Shown one piece after another: positions 39,939 through 48,359 of a DNA stretch of 64,000 nt (position 1 is its first letter; the number at the start of each line of letters is the position of its first letter). The translations under genes were made by a program, and so were the position numbers. The DNA is taken from the NCBI RefSeq assembly GCF_032397745.1, contig NZ_CP135921.1, forward strand, positions 7,428,501-7,492,500, in the 5' to 3' direction. The notes beneath the pieces are model-generated. The model was not told the origin of the DNA and made no database searches. It saw nothing but the letters and a program-made list of their open reading frames with translations. The DNA comes from Bradyrhizobium prioriisuperbiae. GTDB lineage: Bacteria; Pseudomonadota; Alphaproteobacteria; Rhizobiales; Xanthobacteraceae.

Positions 39939-41369
39939 CTAACCGTCCACGCCCGGCCAGCGGCCGAGAAGATCCTGCGAGGCCTCGAACAGCGCGCTGA
40001 CGCGCAGCAGTTCGACGTCGCCGCGGAATCTGCCGACAAGCTGAATGCCGATCGGCAGGCCGTCCGCGCCAAAGCCGCAGGGCAGACTGACCGCCGGATG
40101 GCCGGTCATGTTGAACGGCATGGTCCATGGAAACCAACTCGGCCGAACGTCGCTCAGCACCTGGCCGTCGATCTCGATCGTGCCGAACAGGTCCTGATCG
40201 ATCGGCAGCGCGGTGCGGGTGATGGTTGGCATCGCAAGAATATCCATCCTCTGCAGCAATGTCTGCACCAGCCGGAACAGCGACGTACGGTCAAACATCG
40301 CCTGCTGATAGTCAACACCGCGGACCTCCGTGGCCAGCGCCAGCTGCTTCATGAAAGTCTCGCTCAGCACGTCGCCATGATCGGCCGCGAGCGTCGCGAA
40401 CCGCGCGCGCCAGGCGGTGTGATTGATGGCGCGCCAGATCGGCTCCACCTCGAAGCCGTCGGGAGACATTTCCTCCACCTCGGCCCCGAGATCTTCCAGC
40501 CTGGCAAGCGCCGCCCTGAACGCAACGGCGACATCGGCCGCGACCGGCCGGCCGCGCGGCGCAAGACAGAATGCAATTTTGCGCCCGCGCAGATCGCCGC
40601 TCGGTGCCGATCCCTCGATAAAATTTCCCCTCGGAATTCCGACCGACCAGGGATCGGACGCGTCTTCGCCCGACATCGCCTGCATCATCAAGGCGGTATC
40701 AGCGACGGTGCGCGTCGTCGGGGTCACATAGGTCTGGTTGCCGAACGCGTCATGCACCTGGCTGTGGGGAATGACGCCGTTGCTTTGTTTCAGCCCGACA
40801 ACGCCGTTGCAGGCCGCCGGAATCCGCGTCGAGCCGCCGCCGTCCGTCGCAATCGCGAGAGGCGCGATGCCGCTGGCCACCGCAACCGCCGCTCCCCCGC
40901 TTGACCCACCGCTCGAGCGCGCGCCACTCCAGGCGTTGCGGGTGCGACCGAACAGCGGCGAATCCGTCAGGCACTTGGCGCCGAACTCCGGCGTCGTGGT
41001 CTTGCCCAGGAGAATGGCACCCTCTGCCCGCATCCGCGCCACGGCGACCGCATCATGGTCGGGAACGTTGTCCTTGCAGGGGACCGCACCGAAGGTGGTT
41101 CGCACCCCCCTGGTGTTGACCAGATCCTTCACGGTGAATGGAATGCCGTGCAGCAGGCCGAGCGGCGCTCCGGCCATGACCTCACGCTCCGCAGTCCTCG
41201 CCGCAGTCATAGCCTCATCGCCGCACAGCGTGATGAAGCAGTTCAATTCGGGCTGCAGGCGCTCGGCGCGCGCAAGAACGGCACGCATGATCTCAACCGG
41301 CGAAACGTCCTTGCGGACAATGCGCGCGCGCAGTTCGTTCGCGGGCAGCAAGCACAGGTCATCGCTCAT
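39939..41369 (-). CDS. Amidase (amidase-signature family)
   Basis: The protein has 476 residues from the ATG at 41369; in-frame ATGs at 41402 and 41435 are possible and no start has a strong ribosome site. The amidase-signature triad is visible: Lys in GIPFTVKDLVNT, the cis-Ser in ARSSGGSSGGAAVA and the nucleophile Ser in ATDGGGSTRIPAA. It is a cytoplasmic hydrolase of carboxamides (substrate unknown; possibly the solute imported by the downstream transporter). First gene of the six-gene minus-strand operon and divergent from a LysR regulator. Confidence 0.9.
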   Translation of the reverse strand: MSDDLCLLPANELRARIVRKDVSPVEIMRAVLARAERLQPELNCFITLCGDEAMTAARTAEREVMAGAPLGLLHGIPFTVKDLVNTRGVRTTFGAVPCKDNVPDHDAVAVARMRAEGAILLGKTTTPEFGAKCLTDSPLFGRTRNAWSGARSSGGSSGGAAVAVASGIAPLAIATDGGGSTRIPAACNGVVGLKQSNGVIPHSQVHDAFGNQTYVTPTTRTVADTALMMQAMSGEDASDPWSVGIPRGNFIEGSAPSGDLRGRKIAFCLAPRGRPVAADVAVAFRAALARLEDLGAEVEEMSPDGFEVEPIWRAINHTAWRARFATLAADHGDVLSETFMKQLALATEVRGVDYQQAMFDRTSLFRLVQTLLQRMDILAMPTITRTALPIDQDLFGTIEIDGQVLSDVRPSWFPWTMPFNMTGHPAVSLPCGFGADGLPIGIQLVGRFRGDVELLRVSALFEASQDLLGRWPGVDG

Positions 41370-41489
41370 CGCGCTCAAGTCCCAAGCATCGAATTCAAGC
41401 ATCGAATTCAGGGGTCGATGACGCAAGGATGACATTCACATTGACTTCAGGTCCAATACCATTGCACAACCAACCCATACGATTTCGGT

Positions 41490-42386
41490 ATGGCAAAAAT
41501 GGATCTCCGGCGCCTCCGCTATTTCGTTGCCGTCGCGGAAGAACGCAGCGTCGGCCGGGCGGCCGTCCGCCTGCGCATGGCGCAGCCGCCGCTGTCGGTC
41601 CAGATCCGCAAACTGGAAGCTGAAGTCGGAACCTCGCTGTTTCGTCGCGGCACGCGGGGCATGGAGCTGACGGCGGCCGGCCGCGCCCTGCTGTCGCGCG
41701 CGCGTGAAGCGCTGGCCCTGACAGCTGAAGGCTTCGAGGCGGCCCGCGCGGTGGCGGCGGGGCGCCGGGGACGATTGTCGGTCGGCTACATGTTCGCGCT
41801 GGCCTACGCCGTGCTGCCGAAGCTCGTGCCGGAACTACGAAGGTCCCTGCCCAAGGTCGACCTGGAGTTCATCGAACTGAGCGCATCGACGCGCGAGGCG
41901 CGGCTCTTGGACCACAGCGTGACTGTGGCGCTGTGCATGCCCGCCATTCGTCATAGCGAGATCGAGGTCGCCACGATCGGCAAGCAGCGATTGCTGCTGG
42001 CCATGCCGGCCGGCTCGCAACTGGCGCGTGCGACGGCCGTGCCGGTGAAAAAGCTGCAGGGCCGCCCGCTGATCAGTTTGCCCTGGCCTGCCGAAGATCC
42101 GGCGACCTCCGTCGTCACGTCGCTTCTGAGGCGGAATCAGATCAGCATGCCCATCGCGAACCGGGTCGAGACGGTGCACTCGGCACTCAGCCTTGTGCTT
42201 GCTGGAGAGGGCATGGCGATCCTTCCCGCCTGCGCCCAGCTTGGATGCCCGACCGGCGTCGTGTTCAGGCCCTTCCTCGACGCCGACGATGCCATCGACG
42301 TCGCGGTGTGCTGGCGCCGGGACTCTCTCAATCCGCTGGTTCGCAATTTCCTGAAGTGCGCGGAAAAAGTGATCCGCCAGGTCTGA
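41490..42386 (+). CDS. LysR-family transcriptional regulator
   Basis: The protein has 298 residues. The winged helix-turn-helix is at residues 4-63 (LRRLRYFVAVAEERSVGRAA, then RLRMAQPPLSVQIRKLEAEV). An inducer-binding domain begins near GRLSVGYMFALAYAVLPKLV. Divergent from the amidase/ABC operon with 120 bases between, the usual arrangement for a LysR regulator of that operon. An effector related to the amidase substrate is likely but not shown. Confidence 0.92.
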   Translation: MAKMDLRRLRYFVAVAEERSVGRAAVRLRMAQPPLSVQIRKLEAEVGTSLFRRGTRGMELTAAGRALLSRAREALALTAEGFEAARAVAAGRRGRLSVGYMFALAYAVLPKLVPELRRSLPKVDLEFIELSASTREARLLDHSVTVALCMPAIRHSEIEVATIGKQRLLLAMPAGSQLARATAVPVKKLQGRPLISLPWPAEDPATSVVTSLLRRNQISMPIANRVETVHSALSLVLAGEGMAILPACAQLGCPTGVVFRPFLDADDAIDVAVCWRRDSLNPLVRNFLKCAEKVIRQV

Positions 42387-42398
42387 GCGCTGGCCGGC

Positions 42399-42593
42399 TT
42401 GCTGACCAAGGCGTCAGGCAAGGAACTGGCCGACACCGAGACTCGTATCAACGCCATCGCGTCTGCCGTCATCGCCACCGATCTGACGAAACAGATGTCA
42501 TCGGAGACGTATCAGACAGTCCTCGCGAAGATCCCGCTCGGCCGGGGGCAGCCGGGCGACCTACTGAAGCATGTCCAACCGGCCTACGGATGA
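42399..42593 (+). pseudogene. C-terminal remnant of an SDR oxidoreductase
   Basis: About 65 codons, open from just after the LysR stop, encode LTKASGKELADTETRINAIA, then VIATDLTKQM and VLAKIPLGRG. This matches the region after the catalytic Tyr-Lys of short-chain dehydrogenases (normally ALTK.LG.ELA....RVNA.AP). The Rossmann fold and the active-site Tyr are missing, so it cannot be an active enzyme. It may mark an old deletion between the LysR gene and the siderophore region. Confidence 0.65.
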
Positions 42594-42703
42594 AGGCAGA
42601 TTGGCTTAACGCCGCATGTTCCTGAATTTTCCTTGATCGCCATGCGTCCGATGCCCTTCAACTGGTCCTTAGACATTGCAGGCGCCCATGGTAGTTGACG
42701 GAC

Positions 42704-43495
42704 ATGGATGCACTCATAGGCACAGCCCGCACACTGTCGGCACCCGAAGCCGCAACCGCATGCTTTTGGGCCGTCGCCATCCGTTCGGATGCGCCGCGGA
42801 CAGCGCCGCCCACGCTGCGATGGCTGTCCCAGTCCGGTGACGACACCATCGCCACCGGACTCGCACCTGGCGAGATCATGCTTTGGATCGCCGCGGTTAC
42901 CGGCTCTCGAGCTAAGGAGACCCGAGACGCACTCCCGCTGCGGGAAGCGGCGGCCCCCCTCGGCTCCGATGAATTCGAGCGTCTGCTGAAATTCGTTCAC
43001 GAAGAGGATCGTCGCTCCTATGCCGCGGCCCATGGCGGCGCACGCAGATTGCTGGCGCGTATCTTACAGCGACCGCCCGAAGCGCTCCGGTTCTCCACCA
43101 CGGCTCACGGCAAACCGGTGCTGTCCCCGCCGGTCCCTGCATTGGATTTCAGCATCAGTCATGCGCGAGGTGTCGTCGCCGTGGCAGTTGCCCAGCATCC
43201 GGTCGGGGTCGATGTCGAACCGCTGCGGGCATTCGACGGAATGGACGGCATGAGCGATCTTGTCCTCAGCCCGCAGGAACAAGCCAACCTCCGCAGCGCA
43301 TCGGCCCCCCTTCGGCCAAGACTCTTCCTGCGCTACTGGACGCTCAAGGAGGCGCTGCTCAAGGCCGCGGGGGCTGGTTTCAGCATCGCACCGAACCTGA
43401 TCACCCTCGACGTCGGTGCAGCGCCAGCGGCCCTATCCGTACCGGCCCAGCTTGGCGATCCGGCGCAATGGCAGCTGACAGCGTCCGAGCTTTAA
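42704..43495 (+). CDS. 4'-phosphopantetheinyl transferase (Sfp type)
   Basis: The protein has 263 residues from the ATG at 42704 (a TTG three codons earlier is possible). The Sfp-family motifs are HGKPVL, DFSISHARGVVAVAV, VGVDVEPLRA (Mg-binding Asp and Glu) and YWTLKEALLKAAGAGF. It transfers phosphopantetheine from CoA to the carrier-domain Ser of the NRPS encoded in this cluster. The N-terminal 90 residues are poorly conserved. It is transcribed toward the pvdA-like gene but separated from it by a palindromic repeat. Confidence 0.93.
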   Translation: MDALIGTARTLSAPEAATACFWAVAIRSDAPRTAPPTLRWLSQSGDDTIATGLAPGEIMLWIAAVTGSRAKETRDALPLREAAAPLGSDEFERLLKFVHEEDRRSYAAAHGGARRLLARILQRPPEALRFSTTAHGKPVLSPPVPALDFSISHARGVVAVAVAQHPVGVDVEPLRAFDGMDGMSDLVLSPQEQANLRSASAPLRPRLFLRYWTLKEALLKAAGAGFSIAPNLITLDVGAAPAALSVPAQLGDPAQWQLTASEL

Positions 43496-43525
43496 ACGTG
43501 ATGTGTTCAGGTTAAATCGTTCTCG

Positions 43526-43652
43526 TCATCCTGAGGTGCCCGCGAAGCGGGCCTCGAAGGATGGAGGGCCCAGACGTTTAACGTATGGGCCGTCGTCCTT
43601 CGAGGCTCGCCATGCGGCGCAAGCGCACCGCAGGGCTCGCACCTCAGGATGA
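43526..43652. repeat. TCATCCTGAGGTGC...GCACCTCAGGATGA palindromic repeat
   Basis: Long imperfect inverted arms: TCATCCTGAGGTGC with GCACCTCAGGATGA at the ends, and GCCTCGAAGGAT with the complementary ATCCTTCGAGGCT... inside. It is an intergenic repeat I know from Bradyrhizobium-type genomes. It lies between the convergent PPTase and monooxygenase genes and could act as a bidirectional terminator. Confidence 0.85.
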
Positions 43653-43686
43653 CGGATTACATGTGTGAACTGCATCTCATCGCGCT

Positions 43687-44985
43687 CTAAGCGATCAGTT
43701 CGCGCCGCTGGATCGACAGCAGCAGGGAATCGGCAATCTCCTGCGAGCGCAGCGCCAGCACCGACAGCAACGTGTCGCTCAGGCCATGCGAGGCTTCCGA
43801 ATAGCCCTGAAGATGGATTTTCGGCTTGAAAGCGGGGCTGGTGACGAGCCGGTAATTGCGATCCAGTGTCGGGCTCTGCACGTAGCGCTGGATCGGCTCC
43901 AGGAATGCATGACGGCTGTCGCGATCGTAACCCGTCGCCAGCAGCACCGCATCGTAGGCAGACCGCTTGCTGGTGCCGGCAAACCGGTCGGAGGTGGCGA
44001 TCTCGATGCCGGCCGGCGTGGCGCGGATATCGGTAATGTCGCTGCGCGGATAGAGCGTCACCTCACTGCCACCTTCGACCCGCTGCTGGTAGATCATCCG
44101 ATAGAGCCGATCGAGCAGATCGGCATCGACGACGGCATAATTGGTATTGCGGAAACTGCGAACAATCGCCTCCCGCCGCGCCTCGGGCTGCGCGAAGATG
44201 AAATCCGTGTAATCCGGATTGAAGATCTCGTTCACGAACGGACTGCTGTCCGACGGCTTCAGCGCATGCCCGCGGAACACCAGATCGACGTTCAACTGCG
44301 GGAAGCGCGAGCGCAGGTCGACGGTGACTTCGGTCGCGCTCTGTCCGCCGCCGATCACGGCCACGCGCTTGCCCGCGCCATCGAGACCGAGACGATCGAT
44401 CTCACGGAGATACCGGCTGGAGTGGATCAGCCGGGGGTCCTGCGCAACCGGCTCGAACATCGCCGGGATGTACGGACCGCCGCCAACCGCGACCACCAGG
44501 TTCCTGGCCTGCCGGACGATCTCCCCGCCCCCCTGGGTGCGCGAAAACACGCGCAGCGACGTCACCAGCTGTCCCGACATCACCGGCTCGACGGAGACGA
44601 CGCTCTCGCCGTAGGCGCTCAGTTTCTCGTAGTGCCCCGCCACCCAGCGCAGGTAGTCGTTGAACTCCACCCGGCTGGGATAGAATGTCCGGCAATTGAT
44701 GAAGGCCTCGAGACGCCCCTTCTTGTGCAGATAATTCACGAAGGTGAGCGGACTGGTCGGATCGCGCAGCGACACCAGGTCCTTCAGGAACGAGATCTGC
44801 ATGTCGCTGTCGGGCAGCAACATGCCGCCATGCCAGGTGAACTGCGGCTGCTTCTCGATAAACAGCGACAGACACCTGATGCGCGACTCGCGCGCACGCT
44901 CGTCCAGCGCGATCGCCAATGCGAGGTTTGACGGCCCGAAGCCGACGCCGATGAGGTCGTATTCCATGACATGGTGAGACGACAT
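43687..44985 (-). CDS. L-ornithine/L-lysine N-monooxygenase (PvdA/IucD family)
   Basis: The protein has 432 residues; GGGAG lies five bases before the ATG. The FAD motif is DLIGVGFGPSNLALA; the substrate and FAD region includes WHGGMLLPDSDMQISFLKDL; the NADPH motif is VAVIGGGQSATEV; and DAVLLATGYDRD lies near the end. The family hydroxylates the side-chain amine of ornithine or lysine, the first step of hydroxamate siderophores. I favour ornithine because the protein looks PvdA-like and an NRPS is present, but the sequence does not decide. Twenty bases downstream of the acyltransferase gene, so one operon. Confidence 0.95.
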   Translation of the reverse strand: MSSHHVMEYDLIGVGFGPSNLALAIALDERARESRIRCLSLFIEKQPQFTWHGGMLLPDSDMQISFLKDLVSLRDPTSPLTFVNYLHKKGRLEAFINCRTFYPSRVEFNDYLRWVAGHYEKLSAYGESVVSVEPVMSGQLVTSLRVFSRTQGGGEIVRQARNLVVAVGGGPYIPAMFEPVAQDPRLIHSSRYLREIDRLGLDGAGKRVAVIGGGQSATEVTVDLRSRFPQLNVDLVFRGHALKPSDSSPFVNEIFNPDYTDFIFAQPEARREAIVRSFRNTNYAVVDADLLDRLYRMIYQQRVEGGSEVTLYPRSDITDIRATPAGIEIATSDRFAGTSKRSAYDAVLLATGYDRDSRHAFLEPIQRYVQSPTLDRNYRLVTSPAFKPKIHLQGYSEASHGLSDTLLSVLALRSQEIADSLLLSIQRRELIA

Positions 44986-45005
44986 GCGAACTCCCGTTGC
45001 GGCTT

Positions 45006-46085
45006 TCAGGCCCGGACCGCCGCTTCAGTTGCGGCCGGCAGCCAGAGCCGGTCGCCAAAGAAGCGCTCACGCAGGAGCATCACCAGCGTCGCCCGCTTGT
45101 GCGGAAAATCGAAATTCTTGATCGTTGCAAATCCAGACCGCTCGAGATTGCGAAGCTGCTGAACATGTGCAGCCGCAGGCTCGCCAACAATACGCTGGGT
45201 CCGGCAATCATCCAGGAACATGTAATGCATCAGCGACGGCAGCCATGCGCTGATGAACTGGCGTCCGCGGTAAGCGTCCTCTCCGACCACCACATGCCAG
45301 CCACGATCATAATCACCGGCATCGTAAAACGGCGCGATCCGATTCTCTTTCGCCCAATAGATTTCGAAATAGCTGAACGGCACATCGTCGAAGCAGCCGA
45401 TCAGCGGCAGCATATGCGGATCCGCCTGCAGCCTGGCGATATAGGCCCGGTGCTTGTCGAGATCGCCATCCTCGTCCCAGAACGCGGCAACGCGGGGATC
45501 GTTCATCCAGCGATGGAACAGCGGCAGATCCGCTTCCCGATCCAGCGCGCGGAACGAGATGGTCTGCGACAGCCAGGGAATGAAGCGGGCATAAACCACA
45601 CCCTCCGGCTTGACCGGGCGTCGTGGGTGCCGTTTGCCGTCGGTCATCACATAGTGCAGCGGCAATGGCGGCCGGTCGGCGTCGGCGAGCCAATTGTCCG
45701 GGCGCTGCATGACAAGTCCGGGCTCGACCACGAACTCGGATCCGCGGGCCTCCATAAGGCCGTGCTTCAAAAGATGCGCGATCAACTGCGGTCGATTACC
45801 CAGATCCAGAACAAATTGTGCGGCAGCTGGAGACCACCCCAGGGCGGCCTCTGTCGCCGCAGACAATGCAGGCAACGCGCGTTTCGGATCGCCCGGCCCA
45901 TCGAGCAGAGACAGTCGCGACGCCGCTTCATCAAACTTCAGGGACATCACGGGTGCGCCGCCGGATACGACACGCAACTGCGCACCATTGCGCAGGGTCA
46001 CGATTGCCGGCGTCAAGCCGAGCGGAAAAACATTTTCCGAAACACTTGCTTCGTCAGAGATCAGGGAGCGTGAAACTACAGTCAT
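45006..46085 (-). CDS. GNAT siderophore acyltransferase (IucB/RhbD-like)
   Basis: The protein has 359 residues. The ATG at 46085 has AGGAG five bases upstream, better than the start six codons before. The C-terminal 190 residues are the siderophore GNAT domain (FRALDREADLPLFHRWMND, then FDDVPFSYFEIYWAKENRI, DRGWHVVVGEDAYRG and RIVGEPAAAH). It acylates the N-hydroxy group of hydroxyornithine or hydroxylysine to form the hydroxamate. The acyl group (acetyl, or a longer or branched one) cannot be told. Forms an operon with the monooxygenase. Confidence 0.92.
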   Translation of the reverse strand: MTVVSRSLISDEASVSENVFPLGLTPAIVTLRNGAQLRVVSGGAPVMSLKFDEAASRLSLLDGPGDPKRALPALSAATEAALGWSPAAAQFVLDLGNRPQLIAHLLKHGLMEARGSEFVVEPGLVMQRPDNWLADADRPPLPLHYVMTDGKRHPRRPVKPEGVVYARFIPWLSQTISFRALDREADLPLFHRWMNDPRVAAFWDEDGDLDKHRAYIARLQADPHMLPLIGCFDDVPFSYFEIYWAKENRIAPFYDAGDYDRGWHVVVGEDAYRGRQFISAWLPSLMHYMFLDDCRTQRIVGEPAAAHVQQLRNLERSGFATIKNFDFPHKRATLVMLLRERFFGDRLWLPAATEAAVRA

Positions 46086-46209
46086 CCCAGCTCCTTGCGT
46101 CACAGACGATGTTGCCCCGATACAAGCGTCGCTCTCGCTTCGGGCTCTTTGCTCGCGTGTGGTGTAATCACCGTGCCCGGGGATGACAAGAAATTGCCGG
46201 GCACCAAAG

Positions 46210-46226
46210 TTTAGATCTTATAAAAA
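46210..46226. promoter_or_regulatory. Weak iron-control-element-like site
   Basis: TTTAGATCTTATAAAAA agrees with the half-site TTTAGAA at six of seven bases and with TTCTAAA at four of seven. It lies about 125 bases upstream of the acyltransferase start, where an Irr site would be expected. The second half is poor, so this is tentative. Confidence 0.25.
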
Positions 46227-46339
46227 CAGATCGATGTTCCGAAATATCGCCGGACGAAACAAGATATGCGCTGTCGTCGCGGCATTCACGCAACTGACGC
46301 ATTTGATCTGCATTTTAATTTCACGCCGGCTTCGCAAGC

Positions 46340-48022
46340 TTACGTGGATATTTCCGTCGGCTGCGGTGTCACAAGAGTCGTCTCCGTTGCATGCGCGACG
46401 ATTCGCCCCTGCTTCAACCTGATAATGCGATCGGCCGCACCGAAATACCTGTCGTCGTGGGAGATCACGATGATGGTCTTGCCGAGCCGTTTCAGGTCGG
46501 GCAGCAGTTCCGTATAGAAGATCTGCCGGAAAGCGGGATCCTGATCAGCCGCCCACTCATCGAACACCAGAACCGGCCGGCCTTCGAGCCATGCATTCAT
46601 CAGCGCCAGCCGCTTGCGCTGCCCGGTGGAGAGATCGGTGGTGCTGAAGACGCCATCCTCGACCGACACCTTGTGCGCGACCTCCAGCCGCTCCAGGTAG
46701 CGCTCCGCGACGTCGGGCACGATGCCCGGGCCGCGCAACAGATCCTCGAACAGATAATAGTCGGCGAACACCGTGGTGAAGAGCTGTCGATAATCGTCCC
46801 GATCCTCGGCCGTCACCGGGGCACCGTCCCGCAGCACCACGCCATTCTGGGGCGCGTAGAGGCCGAGCAGCAGTTTGATCAGCGTGGTTTTGCCGCTGCC
46901 ATTCTCGCCGACAATGAAGACAATCTCGCCGCGCTGGACACGGAAGTCGATGGGACCGAGCACGAACGGCTGGCTTCCAGCGACCTGCTGAAACGCATAG
47001 GACACGCCGCGCATCTCGATCGACTGGACTTCAAGCGCGGGCGGCTTGGCCGGCGCCAGCAGATCGGCCTCCGGCGTCGAGAACAACTCCGACAATTCGG
47101 CAATGCGGCGCATCGCCACCTGCGCGCGCCCGAGCGCCGGCAGGATGCCGATCACCTGATCGACGGGGCCGCGCATGTACAGCAGCACCAGCACAAAACC
47201 GCTCGACACCGAGGCCGGGCTGTCCGGCCACAGCCACTGACGCAGCGCCAGCGCGATGCCGATCACCAGGAAAAACAGCATCGTTCCCAGCGCACGCGCC
47301 GTGACGAACAGGTTGATCGATTCGATCTGGACCGCGCTGATCCGCTCGACCGTCCCCTTCAGCTGCTCGGCATAAATCCGATGCCGACGCTGCCGGTTCA
47401 TTCGCAGCTCCTTGGCGCCCTCGGCAATCGAGCGATAGTGCCGCTGCAATTCATCCTCGGAATGCCGCGCCGCGTGAAATCCCTTGACGCCGCGGGTTCG
47501 CGCATAGGCCTGCAGCAGCGATCCCACGATGATCACGAAACCCGTCACCAGGAACATCGGCCACGACAGCACGGCAAGATAAACGAGGCAGCCGGCGACG
47601 ATGATCAGCGACACGAAGAACGATGAGATGTAGAACGCGAAATCGCTGATGGTATCGACGTCGTGGGTCAGCACCGGGATCAGGCGATGGGTCCGATAGC
47701 GCTCGAGCTGATCGATCGGTGCGGCAAGAATTTCCGCAGCCAACGACGTGCGCAGCGAACCGATGATGCGCTGGCCGACAAAATTGGCGCTCATATCCGC
47801 GCCGATCGAGCCGACCAGAATCAGCAGGCACAGCCCGCCAAAAACCAGCAGCAGCGACATTACGTCGCCCTGCGGCGCGTGGAGGCCGCGATTGACCACC
47901 GCCAGCAGCCCCGCCACGCTGGCGCCACCGACCACGCCCAGCAGGCTGCCCCCGAGCACGATGGGCCAGAAGGGCCGCAGCAATTGGACGATCTGTGCCG
48001 AGAGGCCGTGCCGCGCGTTCAT
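46340..48022 (-). CDS. Cyclic-peptide/siderophore ABC exporter (PvdE-like)
   Basis: The protein has 560 residues from the ATG at 48022; the frame is open 75 codons further but that part is unlike the family. The N-terminal half has six membrane segments (FWPIVLGGSLLGVVGGASVA, FAFYISSFFVSLIIVAGCLV and others). The ATPase half has GENGSGKTTL (Walker A), DLSTGQRKRLALM (signature, with Thr-Gly instead of Gly-Gly) and PVLVFDEWAADQDP (Walker B with Trp-Ala-Ala). These variants are typical of the PvdE/SyrD cyclic-peptide group. It probably moves the siderophore or its precursor into the periplasm. Lies 254 bases upstream of the acyltransferase on the same strand. Confidence 0.92.
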   Translation of the reverse strand: MNARHGLSAQIVQLLRPFWPIVLGGSLLGVVGGASVAGLLAVVNRGLHAPQGDVMSLLLVFGGLCLLILVGSIGADMSANFVGQRIIGSLRTSLAAEILAAPIDQLERYRTHRLIPVLTHDVDTISDFAFYISSFFVSLIIVAGCLVYLAVLSWPMFLVTGFVIIVGSLLQAYARTRGVKGFHAARHSEDELQRHYRSIAEGAKELRMNRQRRHRIYAEQLKGTVERISAVQIESINLFVTARALGTMLFFLVIGIALALRQWLWPDSPASVSSGFVLVLLYMRGPVDQVIGILPALGRAQVAMRRIAELSELFSTPEADLLAPAKPPALEVQSIEMRGVSYAFQQVAGSQPFVLGPIDFRVQRGEIVFIVGENGSGKTTLIKLLLGLYAPQNGVVLRDGAPVTAEDRDDYRQLFTTVFADYYLFEDLLRGPGIVPDVAERYLERLEVAHKVSVEDGVFSTTDLSTGQRKRLALMNAWLEGRPVLVFDEWAADQDPAFRQIFYTELLPDLKRLGKTIIVISHDDRYFGAADRIIRLKQGRIVAHATETTLVTPQPTEIST

Positions 48023-48359
48023 AATCACCACAAGACTGAGCAGAACTGGATCAAGAAAAGCCGCGACGAACTTACGCCGTGTCGACGCACGCCTAGCGCT
48101 GCCCGGGTCGATACAAGGATGCGCCGACAATGTCAGTGGCACATTGGGTTTTGAGGCCTTGGTTTCGAACGATTCTAATATGAATCCGAACCTGTGCTGG
48201 TAAACAGCGCCCACGAAACGTGCGCTGTTTGCGGGCGTTTTCGACATATCGCAGCGGGCATCATGGTCACGACGGAACCATGCGCGTGAGATCGCCGTGC
48301 GGACGTTTTAACCGGCCGTCGAGATCACAGCTGTGTCGGGCAGATGGGTACCGGGCGAG
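48023..48359. other. Divergent promoter region of exporter and flavoprotein
   Basis: It has no supported gene. It holds the iron-control-element match at 48163, placed to control both directions. The start of the plus-strand gene is uncertain (48333 or 48360). Confidence 0.5.
48163..48179. promoter_or_regulatory. Candidate Irr iron-control element
   Basis: TTTCGAACGATTCTAAT matches the rhizobial iron-control element TTTAGAA-N3-TTCTAAA, as I recall it, at 12 of 14 defined bases. It lies about 140 bases from the exporter start and 180 from the flavoprotein start. Irr is the usual iron regulator binding this element in Bradyrhizobiaceae. Functional binding is inferred only. Confidence 0.5.

Noticed and set aside
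39908..40072. ATG-initiated extension of the DppB-type permease
   Set aside because: It would add 55 residues inside the amidase gene. The TTG at 39907 has a Shine-Dalgarno and gives the family's normal N-terminus.
42584..42676. 30-codon minus-strand frame MSKDQLKGIGRMAIKE...
   Set aside because: The first residues vaguely recall CsbD-type proteins, but the rest does not, and it overlaps the PPTase 5' region. A possible fossil, not a supported gene.
48023..48247. 75-codon N-terminal extension of the PvdE-like exporter
   Set aside because: The residues are not membrane-like or conserved-looking, and the iron-control-element match lies within it, which argues that this is promoter DNA.
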